Numbered from the stretch's first letter, positions 34,204 through 46,534 are shown. The stretch: 64,000 nucleotides of DNA from Epiperipatus broadwayi (GCA_028023455.1 JAQFVV010006311.1:3939490-4003489), one strand, 5' to 3'. Numbers and translations: made by a program. Notes: generated by a model not told the origin, from the sequence alone.

Positions 34204-37198
34204 TTTCAATAATATACTTTATTGTCAACAAAGGATACATGGTGTTTACATGCTTATGCATTGGTTACAGTGACCGGATGATTTTTACAGTTTTGGTTTG
34301 ACTTTGAGATTTTCATTGTTAATTACATAGGTATGGAAGAGTTGAATAGAGGTCTACATCAATTAACTTATTCAATTACAATACTTTAGAAACGCTGGGT
34401 GTACATGGTACACTTTCCCCATTATCATATTTTTGTTATTGCTATCATTGTTTAATTTTTACTGCTAGTCCCTCCTCCAATCTCTCGTTAATATTCAGTT
34501 ATTGACTTTGTTCATTGGTCAAAAGTTTTATTCATTTGCTTAGCTGTGTGAATTCCATATTTTATATTGTCCTTTTAGTTTTTTGTTTATTGTTGGTTTT
34601 GTTTGAATAGACTGTGCTTATATAATAGCTAGTTGCTGAAAGCTCTTATAAATTAGGTTGTAATTTTAATAGTAACCAGTTGGTTGCAAAGATATCTGGA
34701 TCTGCCATCTTTATATCTTTGCTCCTTATTTGTTGTACCCTTATTGTAAAATATTTCTGGATGCCATCAGGTGTTATTTCCCAGGCTGAAAATACATTGT
34801 GTGCACCAAAATGCATAAAGCCACAGATTGGTGCTCATGATGTAGGAGTGGTCTGCTTGTGTGTAAAATCTGTTAGCTGCTGTATAGTTTGTTTTGGTCT
34901 ATATTAATTTAGCATATTGTCTTGTGTAAGGTTTATTGCTGTACAATTGTAAAATATGTGTTGTTGTGTTTTTTCAGCAGCATGGCATAGGTTGTGCAAT
35001 GGATCTATTGACCTATAAATGTGATGGTATTGTAAGAAATAGGATGTTGGTAGTGCAAATGTGTTTAGATTGATCAAGACATTGAAGAATTTCAGTTCCA
35101 TTGACTATTTTCTGAAGTTTGTAAAAAGTTGCTTTTTGTTTACTTCCACCATTGTGCTAAAGGTCTGTTTGTTTGTGGCTGGGTTCATCAACTCATATGT
35201 CTGCCAGAATGTGTATTTGCTATAAAATGTGAGTGTTGTAGTTCTGAAATTGTTTTGTGCTAAGTATGCTAATGATACTAGATATCCATATGTGGGGAGT
35301 GAATGATCTATAGAGATTATGTCAAGGAGGCTTTGTAGCTGCAGAAACCATATTGTTATCTTTCTCAGTAGGTTTATTGTTTTTTGTGTGTGGAACACAT
35401 GTATTGTGTGGATCCCCAGACTATTTTATATAGTTGCTTGACTGAATTGTTTGATTGAAATGGCTACAATTTTTCTATTCATCAGTAGTTTCTTACAGAG
35501 TGATAATATGGCAGTTGTAAAACTTTTTGTAAAGTTGACTATAGGTGAATAATATGTAATTCTTGTTGTTATGAGTATGTTAAATAGGTGCACTTTAGAG
35601 ATAAGTATGCATTTGATAAAAATGTAGCCATGTTTGTTGCTTTCTGTTTGAGCTTATTTTGCAATGTTTGTCTCATTCCATGCACTAACAGGTAAAATGG
35701 AAATCTGAGAAATGAGATAGGTTTTCCTTGATATAGCTGTATGTAGGATTTGTTAGTATAGATGAACCATGCTGATCTTTGCTTAGGTTGAATTGTAGTT
35801 TGTGCATATATGTGTAATTTTATAGTATTCTTTTTAATACTGTCATTTCTTTGTGTGATGTTAGAAACACTAACACATCATCCACGTATGCAATACATGG
35901 AATATGTTGACCAGTTCATGGTATTAACATTCCTGGTAATTCATTTTCAGTCTGTTTTAAGAGTGAATTTATATAGAGAATAAATATCAGTGTGATGAGT
36001 GGGTATCCTTGTGAAATTGATTGTGTTGAATAAAGAATGTGTTTCTTTTACTAAGTGCAAGGTATATTTCTCAGTTGAGTAATAGATTTATAATAATGTA
36101 TAGTAGGTTGGGTGGAATTGCTGTATTCACAAGCATGTTCATTAAGATGTCAATTACAACAGAATCAAATGCTACCTCTATGTCCTGTTGAATTGCAATT
36201 GTGGCATACTTTTTATCTTGTTGCACTACACTTGTATCATTTTAAATATAAGTGCAGCCTGTATGGTGGAGGATTCTTTCTTCATGAACTGCATATTAAT
36301 ATCAGTGGCAGTATGTATGTTTATATTTTATCTTTGATTATTTTTTTCAATAATTTAATTTCCAACAGGCCCATGGAGATGGGTTGAAGGTTGTTGAGAT
36401 TTGATAAGGTTGTTGTTGTTTTTTTTTGTTAAATGACACTATTGCTATTGAATATAGTCCTCTAGTATTGTATATTTTTGTGATAGAAAGTTAGCCAGGT
36501 TGCAAAAGTACTCCATAGTAAATTGATTCAAATATGAAAAGACAAATGCTGATATGTCATTGGTTCCAGGATGGTAACTGTTGGGAATTTTTTTAAGCCT
36601 TTCAGCAAATTGTTAGATCTGAAAGGGAATATCTGTTTCAGGTGTTCTGAACTGATCAGTGATTGGTGTGCATTGTTTATATGTTTAGAGATTTTGCTTG
36701 AAATGTCATGTTATGCCCTATGTAGACAATGCCACTTATCTCAATTGCCATAGTCACTTTTTTGGTTGATGGATAATCTAATTCTCAACAGATATATCAG
36801 CATGTCCATAGTGTGTTGTTGGGTGAGGCACATTTTTCTTTTCTTTGTGGAAAGATATTCTTTTAATTGTTTATATATATATTGTGATATAGCTTTGTTA
36901 GACTTTATATGTATTGGTAAGAGTTCTGTATGTGTCTGGTGACAGTTATTCTCTTGTGGAGATGTCTGCTAATGCCATTAATTGGGAGAATGAGCGTGAG
37001 TATCTTGTCTTATGATAGGTGTTGAAGAATAGTATGTTGATGAATGACTGATAACTTTTGAAATGGATCTTGTGGCATATCATTAATTTTACTTAGCATT
37101 ATGTACGTCTTTGAGAATAGGAATTCGGTTATGGTTGTTGGGGATAGGAGTTTGATTGTTTTTTCTAAAAGAATGAATATTGTTTGGAGCTCTGAGAA
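34204..37198 (-). pseudogene. Decayed LINE with reverse transcriptase, bounded by (ATT)n on both sides
   Basis: Reading the minus strand from high to low coordinates, fragments match LINE reverse transcriptase in order. They are HPGTNDISAFVF (about 36575), AIQQDIEVAFDSV (about 36200, first catalytic aspartate), SQGYPLITLIFILYINSLL (about 35990), IAYVDDVLVFLTS (about 35890, YVDD), then at 35398-34907 one frame with a single stop. That frame contains FWQTYELMNPATNKQTF, ALPTSYFLQYHH and a zinc-knuckle remnant, and aligns with the LINE at 25202-25987. Stops and shifts are frequent. The 3' side meets the ATT array at 34075-34202, and the 5' side stops at another ATT array at 37199. The region 34204-34900 is its 3' part. 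Confidence 0.85.
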
Positions 37199-37282
37199 AT
37201 TTATTATTATTATTATTGCTATTACTATTACTATCACTATTATTATTATTAACAGTATTATTACTATTATTATTATTTAACT
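37199..37282. repeat. Imperfect (ATT)n microsatellite
   Basis: ATT/ACT trinucleotide array with a few substitutions at the 5' boundary of the LINE relic. Confidence 0.9.
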
Positions 37283-37332
37283 TATAATTATTAATAAATA
37301 TAATATTATTAAACCAACTGAATAATATTTAC

Positions 37333-37397
37333 CTTTTCGTAGTTATTACTAGATGATGATAGAGGAAGAATTCTCATATCCATATATACATCATCAC
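37333..37397 (-). CDS. Kinase-like gene, exon 3 (tail with YxxM motif)
   Basis: A 65-nt exon on the minus strand between ATTTTTTAG and GTAAATATT. Its first two bases (GT) complete the glycine codon left open by exon 2, and it ends in phase 0. It encodes 21 full codons starting DDVYMDMRILPL and ending NNYEK, with a four-serine run. Y-M-D-M fits YxxM, the consensus bound by the SH2 domains of PI3-kinase regulatory subunits when phosphorylated. The other two frames have stops, so the splice phase alone selects this one. It lies just after the kinase domain in the tail. The evidence is splice phase and frame; the docking role is inferred. Confidence 0.8.
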
Positions 37398-39734
37398 CTA
37401 AAAAATAAACATTTATCCTAACATTAAATTTATATATTATTAATTCTAGAATTAAAATATATTTTAGTTATAAAAATGGTAAGATAAAACAATCTTTAAA
37501 TAGTCTACTTTGAGCCAAAATTTATTCAGTAGACCCCAAGAAAAACAATAAAAAGGTATTAGTAATATATATTGTCTATTGTCTAAGGAAGAAGCTTTAA
37601 GCAATTTTTTAATTCTTACCCAATAAAAAATAATTATCTGACTTAGTTACGGTTTAAATATTGAAACCAAGTAGAACCTTAAAAATATTAACTATTATCT
37701 ATTTTTCATTCAAATCCGTGATGTAATATTATAGGTGAATGATCCGTTAAGTTACATCACTAGATCTGTACTTTAACTATCTGCATATATTAAACTTGAT
37801 TTTTCATAAAGGTAAATTGTTCACAAATGTAAAACATATAATAGACTAAACCTATTAACACGATTTTAATATTTAATCTGTTGTCAACGCAATTTCTATG
37901 AATAAAAGGTTGAACTCACACATGATAACCAAACCCATCAACGCCTCAAATCTTGACAACAGAATGAATATTACTGGTGCATATAAGCATGCATTATTAT
38001 CATGTGATGGATTGTTTTTTATAAATAATACATAGTATAATAATAGATACAAAATTATCTAGCTTACACTTTATTATGCCAAAATATTAAAGTATAATTG
38101 TACAAAGGGCATATATGTTGAGTTTTTGTTTAAGTTGCAAATTTTTGAAATGGTACATAATAAGACCTTATATAATCTAATGAATGCTAACATAACAATT
38201 AGCATATGCAGTGATTTATGAATAAATGATAATGGAATGCCTTATAAACAATCATTGATACTAACATGGGTGCTTATATTTAATGTTAATCCGGTTTAAA
38301 TAATGAATTGCAAGAAAATAGTATTAATTAAAAAAACGGTGCTACTATTCTCAAAGTTATTGAATATTTCTTTTTATTACAGAAATGACAGTGAGTATAT
38401 ATACTGAGAGAATATATATTTATGACAAAATATCAATTTACATCTATTTATACATTATTATATTTCAGAATCTGGTTCTAAGTAACCATTAAACTATTGT
38501 GATCATCATAGACAAGAACAAATATCAAGAATATGTGAGAAAGTATAAATTTACTAAGTAAATACCTTGATTAAATATTACACTAGAATTTAATTAAAAA
38601 TAAAATACCAAGTAAATAAAAATTAATATTAATATTAAAAAAATAATTCTTACAGAACAGAAAATAAAATAAAAATTAATTATTTCTACTTTGATATATT
38701 AAGGCTGTGATGATTAAAAATGTTATTAGGGTCATAAAATAACATTCTCATCTAAGCTAGTGATAGCCTGATTTAAACATTTAAAGCTATAAATATAATT
38801 ATAAATTTATTTGATAATTATTACTAAATATTGTTAACATTCTGTTTAACTATAAATGGCAATTCAATCTGATAATTAAAAGATGTAAACTATAAAAATC
38901 TATTAAGATCACTATGCAAAAATACTTTCAATAAAAATTCAATTTTTAGCGAGTATCTCAATCAAAAAGTATTTAATAGTTAAGGTATTAGTTGAGCACT
39001 TTGAGGCAAGATATTAGAAGCAATTAATATATCTAGAGAATGGAGATATTTGCTCTTTGAAGAAAATATGCTTCAATACCTGCTTAATTTTTTCTGTTAA
39101 TGTTAATAGAAAAATAAGTTACGTTTTATTTCTTTATGAGTTTCATTTTTGTAAACTTATTAAATATACAGGATGCTAACATATAGTATTTGTTTAAATA
39201 TATCTTATTATCAAAGAAAATTAGCCTGTTAAACATACATATGATATTAGACAGGAAATGGTTTTTGCTTACAATTTTATTATTCATTTGTATTGTTTGT
39301 AAATGCTTGTATTGAAGTTGAAAAATCAGTTTGTTTGTTTAATTGTTAAATTTTGATCTTTTTCAATTTTGAATGAAATTTTGAGATGGAGATTTAATAT
39401 ATTTAAATTTAATAGAATTGCTTGAAATCTGGTATATAACTAGGTAATACCAGGATAATACATAAAAGACACTCAACTTTTCAATAGAACACCTAGTTGT
39501 TTATTTATGGAATAGAGGGCAGAAAAATATTAAAAACATTCAATAATTCATATACCATTGTTAAAAAATTTTTTTAGAACTTTCATTTGTTTTAAATAAT
39601 ATTTTTAAAAAGGTGGTGTGAGATTTTTTTATTTCAATTTAATAATATTTTTATAACATTTTAAAATTGATGTATAACAGATTTGAGTTCAAGATAATTT
39701 GTTGAAAAAAATGTCAACAATTTTAAATAGAAAA
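37398..39734. other. Intron between kinase exons 2 and 3, A+T-rich
   Basis: Part of a 6.2-kb intron. No gene or clear repeat is seen in this section. Confidence 0.5.
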
Positions 39735-40115
39735 GTTACTTACTGATTTCTTATACACATATAATTATTTATACATATTAAATACATATACATAATACAT
39801 AAAGAATACATATATATTAATTTATTGCAGAAATATCATACTATACATATGAAATTAATTTAAAGTAAAATTATATATATTAAGTGAAGTTCATTAACAA
39901 TATAGTTTTGGTAAACATTTTTTTAAAAAAAAATCCGATCAAAATAAAAATGTTAAATACTTTTTATTTAAAGAAATATTTCATACTTTAATCACTTATA
40001 TGCACATATATTATTATGTATACACATTAAATATGCAATGTACATAAGGATTATATATTTATAGCAAAAATATCTAATTATAAATGTCTAGTCAATTTAA
40101 AGTATGATATAATTT
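39735..40115. repeat. Diverged tandem duplication, about 250-bp period
   Basis: TACACATATA(A)TTATTTATAC-ATTAAATA-CA, TACATAA-G-AT-ATATAT and ATTTAAAGTA recur in the same order at about 39750-39880 and 39995-40110. The sequence is A+T-rich, so chance similarity contributes. Confidence 0.5.
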
Positions 40116-40223
40116 TAGATTTTCATTTACTGTGTCAATACTAAAATATTACAAATAATAGAAATATTTTTTATTAAATGCTTTTATTGACTATGCACTA
40201 AAAATGAAAAAAAAAATTTCTTC

Positions 40224-40395
40224 AACCACAATTGGGGTTTTTAGATTTAACTTGAAATACAAGCATGGAGTGGGCAGAAATTAATTAACTCAATCCCTAT
40301 TTTTTATAAAAAGGAATTGACTTAATTAATTCCTGGACCCCAATGCTTTTATTTCAAGTTAAATTTAAAAACCCCAAGTTTTTTTATTATGGTTT
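40224..40395. repeat. Foldback (MITE-like inverted repeat)
   Basis: Two arms of about 80 bp meet near 40309. The left arm AACCACAATTGGGGTTTTTA with TTTAACTTGAAATA-AAGCAT mirrors the right arm ATGCTTTTATTTCAAGTTAA with TTTAAAAACCCCAAG and ATGGTT. The inner part pairs AATTAATTAACTCAATCCC with GGAATTGACTTAATTAATT. Mismatches are few. No coding content. Confidence 0.88.
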
Positions 40396-40761
40396 CTATT
40401 CTTATGAAGAATTTTAGTATTTCAGCTCAAAATTGAAAGTAAAGTCATATGTTTTTGTCATGGTCAAATAAAACAGATGTTTCTCAAGAGTGCATCTTGA
40501 TTCATCTATATATTAAACCTTGCACTATATAAAATTTGATATACAATATTATTTTTTTATTTAAAAGATATATTTTTTTAATTATTTATTAGTTTATTAA
40601 CTTTAGGTGGAATGCAAAATTAAACTTTATATAAATTTATCTCTCTCTCTATATATATTTTTTTAAAAAAATAGCTTGAGGATTTGAATCATATGGAACA
40701 TTTATCTATTTTTTATCATTAACGTTCTGCTGATTTAAAGTAGTATAAAGTACAATAAATT

Positions 40762-41600
40762 TGCATCACATGATCACATTTACTATACTAGCACATTAAT
40801 TGTTGATAAACAGAGCAAAACTCTCCATACAGTATTGCCACCTGTGCTAAACAGAGTAATCAATGGATGCCAGAAGGCTTGTGCATAAAATCCCCATCTA
40901 ATGCCTACTCATCCAATATCCCCAGACTAGTTTCTGGCTTGTGGCCTTCGTCAGTGAGGAGCTTTGGATCTGAGAGCACTGCATCTAGATCTTAGGATCT
41001 AATGCAACCCTCTAGCAACCACCTTTTATCTCTAGTTAACTACAAAACTATGAGAATGAAATTGAAAACACAAAAAATATTTTCAATCTAAGCTCAATAG
41101 CTTATATAGTCATATGGGTCTGAACTCAGTTCAGCACCCATACATTTTGGTGTCTTTGGTTCTTTTACAACCATAGCCACCACTATCCTATTAGGCAGGA
41201 TTGGTGTTAAACCACTAAGCATCACATAATCACATTTCCTATACTAGCACATTAATTGTTGATAAACAGAGCAAAACTCTCCATACAGTATTGCCACCTG
41301 TGCTAAACAGAGTAATCAATGGATGCCAGAAGGCTTGTGCATAAAATCCCCATCTAATGCCTACTCATCCAATATCCCCAGACTAGTTTCTGGCTTGTGG
41401 CCTTCGTCAGTGAGGAGCTTTGGATCTGAGAGCACTGCATCACTGACGAAGGCCACAAGCCAGAAACTAGTCTGGGGATATTGGATGAGTAGGCATTAGA
41501 TAGGGATTTTATGCACAAGCCTTCTGGCATCCATTGATTACACTGTTTACCACAGGTGCAATACTGTATGGAGAGTTTTGCTCTGTTTACAATAAATTTG
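40762..41600. repeat. Composite repeat: two direct copies, the second with an inverted copy
   Basis: A segment of about 210 bp (40762-40985, with AAACAGAGCAAAACTCTCCA and TCTGGCTTGTGGCCTTCGTC) is repeated in the same direction at 41218-41441. The second copy is followed directly by an inverted copy (about 41442-41590) that ends GAGTTTTGCTCTGTTTA. The second part is therefore a palindrome with about 150-bp arms and a loop of about 27 bp. Some 230 bp of different sequence separates the direct copies. The direct copies are nearly identical, so the rearrangement is recent relative to the surroundings. Confidence 0.93.
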
Positions 41601-43615
41601 GTTAATATTATAAGCAACTTCAATCAATTCTTATGTAAACCTTTCAAAATTTTTGATTTATCACTTTAATAATGACCTCATTCTTTTTTTCCCTTCACAA
41701 TAAAAATTATATCATTATGAAAGTGATAAATTGCAAAATATTGAAATATTTGCAAAAGAGTTACTTGAATTTATTGTACTTTATAAATATGTGTTCATTT
41801 TAGCTATATTATCTTAAAGACTACAATTGTTTCAATGATCATTAAGTTAAGTTATTTAAATAATAATGGAGGTGAAAAATTATTCTATTCTTTTGATGAA
41901 AGATATACATTTCTAAAGATTTTAGATATAACAGAGATGTGAGATTATTCTTATTTTTATCAGCTGATAGTTACCCATTCCAAGAACTTGTGTTACAGTA
42001 GAATTGATTAATTCCTCTATTTATAGTTATGCAGCCATATACGATATTTTTTCTAGTTGAGAAACTAAAAAATATATATCTTATTAATATTTGTAAGAGA
42101 GATTAATTTCTTCACATTGAATATGTCAAACATTTATAATTTTTAATCATTTACATTTATGCCATGGAGTAAAACAAATAAGCTTAATAAGTAAACAAAT
42201 TTATGCTTTGGTGATCTTTATACATACATCGTTTGTTGTAATATATATATATATATATATACGTAAATCATAGGATGTCTGAATTATTTCATTTTAAAAT
42301 TTTAACTATTATTTATTATAAAAATATTTTATAGAGTTTAGATGTAAAATAATTTTAATTGTTGATGAAAAGAAAAGAATTTTCTATTTGATTTGTTTTG
42401 AATAATAAAGGATAAAATTCAATGGTTATTGTTTATACTTGTTTGTAATACATATTACTTTCTGTTGAACAAATTTTTATACCTAATATTTGAAAAGTCA
42501 GTGTGTGGAATTATTGTAGTAGTAGATAATTTAACTCTTAAGTATTATGCTTTTAATATAAGCATCATGTAGCAGGCATCTCTTTAAAACCAAGTATTAA
42601 AAAAGAAAAGTGTTAACAATAAAGCTGGACTTAAATATTTAAGTGACAAAAAGAGGCGTGTGAAATAGTTATGAAATTTTACAAAGTTAAATAAAAAAGT
42701 ACAATGTTTTATATATATATATCTTTTTATCCCTTATAGCTTAGTAGTTTAATTATTTAATGCGAGGAAATTGAAGTTTTTTTAAAAATTTCGGTGAACC
42801 TCAGGCTAATGCTCTAATGGGTATTTCATTATATTTTCTATTATTTTCTATTTATTATTTTTATTGAATGGAATTGAATTGATAAATATAGCTACTTGAG
42901 TCATCTTATGGAAATGCTACCTTCAGACACATGTATTTACTATATTTACTATGAGAAAATAATATGAAAAATACATAGGAATTCATGTCAGATTTTATTA
43001 ATTTTCAAACACCAATGTTTGATGAAAAAATCAACCAATCTTTTCTGGACATATATTTCTGTCAATAACTAACATCACCATAAGCATAGAAACTTAAACA
43101 TCATAAAATTTCAATACATGTCATAAGTTTAAACGATATCGAAATTATGTGGTTTTTAATTATATATTTATACATACTCCCAATTCTTTGAATAATCATT
43201 GTTTGTCTGGTATTTTAAATGTTAGATTTTGTCACCCATTTAAATATCATAATAGATATTTCAATCACACTTCATTGATTAATATTTTCGCTGCAATAAT
43301 TTCACTTTTTAGTAAATCATATCGTTTCATCAACTTTACGTTTCGAAATTATTTTTAGTTCTTTTCTTTTATTCACGATATGAACCTCAATTTAATGTAA
43401 TGTCTACAAATGGCTATATTTACTTTGAGAAATAAAATGATCAAAATGTTTATAATAAAAATTTCATATAATATAAATATTACTTTTACTTATTTAGTTG
43501 TCAATTTTATTAATAACTTGTGTTTTTAATGTTGATTGAACCAAGTTTTATTTATAAGGAGAATGAAAACAATATACAATTAAAAATTTAAAAAATAAAA
43601 AGTAAAGTTTCCTAC
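41601..43615. other. Rest of the kinase intron 2, A+T-rich
   Basis: No gene. (AT)n runs at about 42241-42261 and 42711-42722. Nothing else recognised. Confidence 0.5.
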
Positions 43616-43787
43616 CTGTTTTTCGGTACGATTCTTCTACATTTTGATTAAAAGTAGAATGTAAACGTTTTTCTATATTTTCAAAAGTTGGTCGTTTTGC
43701 TGAATCATTAAGTAAACATTCTAAGATTACCTCAAAAATATAGGAAGAAATGCATAAAGGTTGAACTAAAGTGTGGCCCATTTTTAG
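43616..43787 (-). CDS. Kinase-like gene, exon 2 (end of C-lobe)
   Basis: A 172-nt exon on the minus strand between TAATTTTAG and GTAGGAAAC, starting in phase 0 and ending one base into a codon. It begins LKMGHTLVQPLC and carries ECLLNDSAKRPTFENIEKRL, the standard end of a tyrosine-kinase C-lobe (usual form C-W-x-x-x-P-x-x-RPTF). The arginine that anchors the C-lobe is present, while the usual tryptophan after cysteine is leucine. It follows in frame from exon 1 across a 798-bp intron. The remaining residues (NVEESYRKT) begin the tail that continues in exon 3. Identification is firm from motif and splice phase. Confidence 0.93.
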
Positions 43788-44585
43788 CTAAAATTATTAA
43801 AAAAAGAAGTAATATAGATATATCGTCGGGTCGGAAATTATATATTTTAATAATATCAGTTGTATTCTAACTGCAGTTATGTTTTACTTGTCAAAAATGT
43901 TAATAGAAAGACAACATCGCTTGATCACTTTTAGCTTACTGCATATAAACGCGAGCAGACTTTTTTTTTGTTTATTGTTTACTATTCTATCACTATTATA
44001 ATATTGAGTAATCAAAGATTATCACATAGTAATGTGGGTGATAAAGGAAACATGTCGGGATGGAAATTAATAAATTGTGCTCGAATTTGATTAATATTAT
44101 TTAATTAAATTTATAATAAATGGTGGCATAGTAGACAGAGAGAAAGTCTGATCTTATAATAAACAAAAAAAAAATCAGGTATTGTTATTAGCTTAACTTC
44201 TAAAATAAGTATTTTTATTTAATAAAGTCATACTCTTTTAATTTGGTTTAAATACACAGAATTATATAACTATATATAGAATTATAATAACAAATTTATA
44301 TAGAATTAACTAATTTAATTTTTATACAGTAAAAAAAGTAATTATAAGTTGAAATAAAAATAAAAACAATTAATTTATATACAAATATATATATAGTATT
44401 CATTTCCCAGTTTAGGGCTTGTGTGATCAAGTCGAAATGTTGGAATATCTAGTTAAAATCTTACACGGCTAAACTTGCAAAATGTCCTATATATATACAC
44501 ACATACACAAAAGTATCAAAATAAATATTCTTTTAAAGAATATTTAGTTGAAAAAATAAAATAACATAAATAATTTTCTACTTAC
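43788..44585. other. Intron 1 of the kinase-like gene
   Basis: 798 bp, GTAAGT donor and TTTTAG acceptor. A+T-rich, with nothing else seen. Confidence 0.85.
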
Positions 44586-45616
44586 TCTTTCATGTAGTTT
44601 TTCTGTTTCTTTAATCTCAGGGAAAGGAATACTTCCAAAAGTTAAAATTTCAAAAATCATAACACCAAACATCCAAACATCTGACTGCAAAGAGTATAGA
44701 TTCATCCAATGAGATTCTGGTGCCAGATGGCGAATCAGCATCGATTCCTGTTTTCCACCTTCTACTTGTGACGTTTTATGAGGATTAAACTTTGCTAATC
44801 CAAATCCTGAAATTTTGCATTCTAATTCTAATCCTTTTACTTTTACCCAAATATTTCTAGCACATAAATCTCTGTGAATAATTCCTTTTTCACAACAAAA
44901 TAACATCCCATTACATATTTGACGACAGCAATCGATTAATAAAGAATATGGTAATAAGGGTGTGCATTGTCGCTGTTTTTGTAAATAATCCCATAAATTA
45001 CCCGACTCCATATATTCTGTAATAATATGCATTGGCTTTTGAATGAATAATTCTGGTATAAATAATTTTATAATGTTACAGTGGCCTTGCAAATGCTTTA
45101 AAATAATTAATTCATTACTGATAAATGAATGTTTAGAGAATTCGGTTTCTTTACTTAATTCATATATTCCATTTAATGTAATATCTTTAAGAATTTTCAC
45201 TGCTACTGCTTCATTATCTAAAATTGCTTCTTTAATGACGATTAACTCGTTATCATATATTGTTCTGCTATCGTTAGGAGCAACTGAAAAAAGTTCATTG
45301 CGCTTGAATTTAAGAAATACTCCCTGTTGTCTGTACACATTTTCTAAATGAGCTTCTGCTGCTGAAATAGCTTTCTCAATGCACACAATGTCCAGAGTAT
45401 TGCTGCTACTTTGAATATTATATATTTCAAGAAAAAAATCTTGTAAAATAATTTTTCTAATTATTTCATTATTTGATTTAAAAAGTAGAGGTATAACAAT
45501 ATTTGAGATTCTTTTTTTAAAGTGAGAACTCTTTTTCATATATTCTGACAACCAAATTATTCTCAGTCCACTCATTTCTAGAGAATGTCCTCCAAATATA
45601 GCATCTGTTTGAACAT
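44586..45616 (-). CDS. Tyrosine-kinase-like (probable pseudokinase) gene, main exon 1
   Basis: A 1,031-nt exon on the minus strand after TAATTTCAG, with a GTAAGT donor. Counting from the methionine at 45575: residues 1-90 are unassigned. The N-lobe has VAVK (K127) and a helix-C glutamate (E155), but no recognisable glycine loop upstream of VAVK. MHIITEYMESGNLWDYL (182-198) is the hinge and helix D; HRDLCARN (234-241) is a tyrosine-kinase catalytic loop. KISGFGLAKF (254-263) has glycine instead of the DFG aspartate. LAPES and SDVWMFGVMIFEILTFG follow. Loss of the metal-binding aspartate and glycine loop predicts weak or no catalysis. Frame stays open above 45575 to the acceptor, so the true start lies further upstream, not found. 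STYK1 also lacks a normal DFG, but orthology is not claimed. Confidence 0.93.
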
Positions 45617-45699
45617 CTGAAATTATATATATATATAAAACAAAATAAATGTCCGCTAATATTAATAATACAATAACGAAACTTAAATATATAATAACA

Positions 45700-46534
45700 G
45701 TATTAAATATTTAGATTTGATAATTTCAAGGAACAATAATATTATTGACTATAAATTGTTTATTAAACCTATTGAAACCAGAGGGTATATTCCATATTTA
45801 TCTAAAATGCCACATAATTATAAAATGGCTGGTTTTAGGTCTTTTTTTTACATAGAAATGATATTTTGTGTAAATATGTATGTGATAAAAATAAAAATAT
45901 TGAAAATTATGTAAGTGAATTGTTAAGTGTAGGTTATAATATAAAAGAAATTTATCAAGTGGTTTGTCAATTTAGTAAGAAAATTAATAGAAATACTGGT
46001 GATGAAGAAATTGAGAGTAAGAAGTGGATTTCTTGGCCTTTTTATAATAATAGTCAAGTAAAATTTATGAAAAAAGTTTATAATAATATATATAATGTTT
46101 CATTTTATGGATCAGGTAATTTAAATAGAATGGTTAATAATTCAAAAGATAAGTTGAAAAAAAATAACGTGAGTAATTTAATTTATAGATTTTTTTGTGG
46201 GTGTAACTTATCATATATAGGGGAATCTAGATGTAATATGGAGAAAAGAATTAAAAAACATAAATTGTTGTATAAAAGAGTTTTGAAAAATGTACAGATA
46301 TGTAATGATAATAATAATGAAGTCAAGTTATATACTGAATCTGTTTTTTATGATCATGATAGGAATTGTAATTTTAAATTTAATTTTGATATAAATAAAA
46401 TAAAAATTTTGGGCCAAGAGAGAGATAATGAAAAAAGAAAAATTAAAGAGGCAGTTTTTATTAGTAGGTATAAAAATACGATAATAAACAGACAGTCAGC
46501 AAATGTTAGGATTAATGAATTGTGGGATATTTAA
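45700..46534 (+). pseudogene. Penelope-like element: reverse transcriptase end and GIY-YIG nuclease
   Basis: Two frames overlapping near 45880 form the last third of a Penelope-like protein. The first (to about 45880) has LDLIIS and YKLFIKPIETRGYIPYLSK, the reverse transcriptase end with the usual LYxKPTDxxxYL segment. After a frameshift the second runs 222 codons to 46534. It holds a linker (WPFYNNSQVKFMKKVYNN) and a GIY-YIG-type nuclease, in which FFCGCNLSYIGESRCNMEKR with IKKHK supplies the YIG box, catalytic arginine and downstream basic helix, and a glutamate-containing EAVFISRYKN follows. The catalytic YVDD part is missing, so the copy is 5'-truncated and frame-shifted. It lies 84 bp upstream of kinase exon 1 on the opposite strand. 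Confidence 0.88.

Noticed and set aside
45043-45351. 102-codon plus-strand frame
   Set aside because: It lies antisense to the kinase-domain exon and is a shadow of it.
44586-45616. Serine/threonine kinase interpretation
   Set aside because: HRDLCARN and SDVWMFG are of tyrosine-kinase type rather than HRDLKPEN and the usual serine/threonine pattern.
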